Positions 6,086 through 7,088 of a stretch of 7,088 bases of DNA are shown piece after piece. This DNA is from CAZTLI01 sp964614375 (GTDB lineage Bacteria > Chloroflexota > Anaerolineae > Aggregatilineales > Phototrophicaceae), in contig CAZTLI010000291.1 of NCBI GenBank assembly GCA_964614375.1, positions 1 through 7,088 on the forward strand, read 5' to 3'. Every line of letters starts with the position of its first letter. Positions within the stretch are counted from its first letter, which is position 1. The position numbers and the translations under genes are program-made. The notes below the pieces were generated by a model, which was not told where the DNA came from, did no database searches, and saw only the letters and a program-made list of their open reading frames with translations.

Positions 6086-7088
6086 ATGCACATCCGACTT
6101 AAACGGCATTCTATTGCGTGGCTGCTGCTGCTGGTGTTTGCGGCTGTTCTGGGCGGCATGGCACTGTCACAGGATAATCCGCCACTTTATGACCTCCCAT
6201 CAGGGCGGGTCTATACAGGGGGGTCGATAGTGCTGACACAGGGTGGGCGAACGCTGGTCGTGACCAATATGCTCAATAACACGGTGTCCATCGCTGAACC
6301 ACTGGATGGTATCGTCCGTGCTGAAATTCCCGTTGGGCGTGACCCGCGTGCAGTGGTGTTGACTCCAGACGACAGCCGTGCGCTGGTGGTGAATCGTGGC
6401 GACGGCACACTATCTATCATTAATATTGCCGAGGCAACAGTCACCGCGACCTATCCGCTGGGTATATTGCCCTATGGGGTTGTGACCGATAACGATGAAA
6501 CCGCCTATGTTGCGCTGCAAGCCAGTGATGAAATCATTGAAATTGACCTGTCTACTGGCGCAATTTTGACGCGGATTCCGGTGCCCGATGCCCCTGTTGG
6601 CCTGGCGTTGTGGGGCGATTTTTTGTATGTCACCCATTTATGGAGTGGTGATTTTACGCTGGTTTATTTGCCCGATGCACGAGTGGTCGAGACATTGAGT
6701 ACAGGCGCACAAACCAGCCTGTCCTTTTCAATTATGATTGACCCGGACACCGGACGTGCGTTCCTGCCGCAAACGCGAAGCAATGCCAGTAATCCCGCGT
6801 TGACCTTCGACAACACCGTGACGCCAGTCGTGAATGTGGTCGATTTGCGGCGGATGGCGCTGTTACGCTCTGACCGTTTGGCGCTGGATATTGTGGATCG
6901 TCCGGTGAATATGCCCTATGCCGCCGCTTATGACCGCATCCGCCGCTGGTTATATGTGGTCAATGCCGGCAGCAACGATGTCTCGGTGATCGATACCAAT
7001 ACAGGGCTAAGTGTCGGGCATATCACAGTTGACTCAAATCCGCGCGGGGCAGTGTTTAGCCGGGATAATGCCTTCCTCTATGTTCACA
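6086..7088 (+). CDS. Exported YVTN-type beta-propeller protein (partial, runs off the window)
   Basis: The first 334 codons are visible with no stop before the window edge. A signal peptide with a basic n-region (MHIRLKRHS) and a strong hydrophobic core (AWLLLLVFAAVLGG) probably ends near MA or ALS at residues 26-28. The mature part is a series of beta-propeller blades: TLVVTNMLNNTVSIAEPLDG (56-75), ALVVNRGDGTLSIINIAEA (99-117), AYVALQASDEIIEIDLSTGA (140-159) and, most canonical, LYVVNAGSNDVSVIDTNTG (289-307), the classic YVTN/YncE-like repeat. Residues about 218-260 (FLPQTRSNASNPALTF and following) form a longer, less regular blade. After the lysine at residue 6 I see no lysine, and no cysteine anywhere. 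A TGAGGAG Shine-Dalgarno site (6068-6074) lies in the end of the preceding gene, 11 nt before the ATG, so the two are likely co-transcribed. YVTN propellers mostly mediate binding in the cell envelope. A C-terminal enzymatic or haem domain beyond the window cannot be excluded. Confidence 0.88.
   Translation, partial: MHIRLKRHSIAWLLLLVFAAVLGGMALSQDNPPLYDLPSGRVYTGGSIVLTQGGRTLVVTNMLNNTVSIAEPLDGIVRAEIPVGRDPRAVVLTPDDSRALVVNRGDGTLSIINIAEATVTATYPLGILPYGVVTDNDETAYVALQASDEIIEIDLSTGAILTRIPVPDAPVGLALWGDFLYVTHLWSGDFTLVYLPDARVVETLSTGAQTSLSFSIMIDPDTGRAFLPQTRSNASNPALTFDNTVTPVVNVVDLRRMALLRSDRLALDIVDRPVNMPYAAAYDRIRRWLYVVNAGSNDVSVIDTNTGLSVGHITVDSNPRGAVFSRDNAFLYVH

Noticed and set aside
1..7088. Search for tRNA or rRNA genes, CRISPR repeats, IS ends, attachment sites or toxin-antitoxin pairs
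   Set aside because: No regularly spaced repeats, no terminal inverted repeats, no transposase or recombinase motifs and no cloverleaf were seen. Intergenic space totals only about 340 bp and is accounted for by promoters, leaders and hairpins.

Overview
The window (7,088 bp, moderate GC of a little over 50% by eye) holds four protein-coding genes and no RNA gene, mobile element or CRISPR array that I can see. The exported proteins are built from Ig-like, CBM9-like and YVTN-propeller modules. The first gene is a UPF0200-like kinase, a family best known from archaea, and there is a TPR-type CheR. Promoters are of sigma70 type, with TATAAT-like -10 boxes and purine-rich Shine-Dalgarno sites. 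Together this suggests a bacterium, and an environmental Chloroflexota (Anaerolineae-like) is my best guess. The taxonomic call is inference from gene style, not from a marker gene.

Layout: (1) 53-628 (+) is a small P-loop nucleotide kinase. A consensus -10 hexamer lies at the window edge, and an intrinsic terminator follows at 652-681. (2) 695-2110 (-) is a CheR-type protein methyltransferase with C-terminal TPR repeats, convergent with the kinase. A 15-bp tandem duplication lengthens one TPR loop. (3) 2111-2327 is a divergent control region. It holds a promoter for cheR, a near-consensus promoter for the right-hand operon, and an unexpected terminator-like hairpin between them that points rightward. 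(4) 2328-6077 (+) is a 1,249-residue exported multidomain protein. (5) 6086 to the window end (+) is the first 334 codons of an exported YVTN-type beta-propeller, 8 bp downstream of the large gene and almost certainly in its operon.

The two left-hand genes are cytoplasmic and look unrelated to each other. The right-hand pair looks like one functional unit: a large, probably beta-rich secreted protein with an Ig-like and a CBM9-like domain, made together with a secreted beta-propeller. The most striking signal is compositional. Neither exported protein has a lysine or a cysteine after its signal peptide (about 1,226 and 306 visible residues), while the cytoplasmic neighbours carry about 2-2.6% lysine. 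The function of the pair is not established. A surface-bound carbohydrate- or matrix-binding role is plausible inference only.
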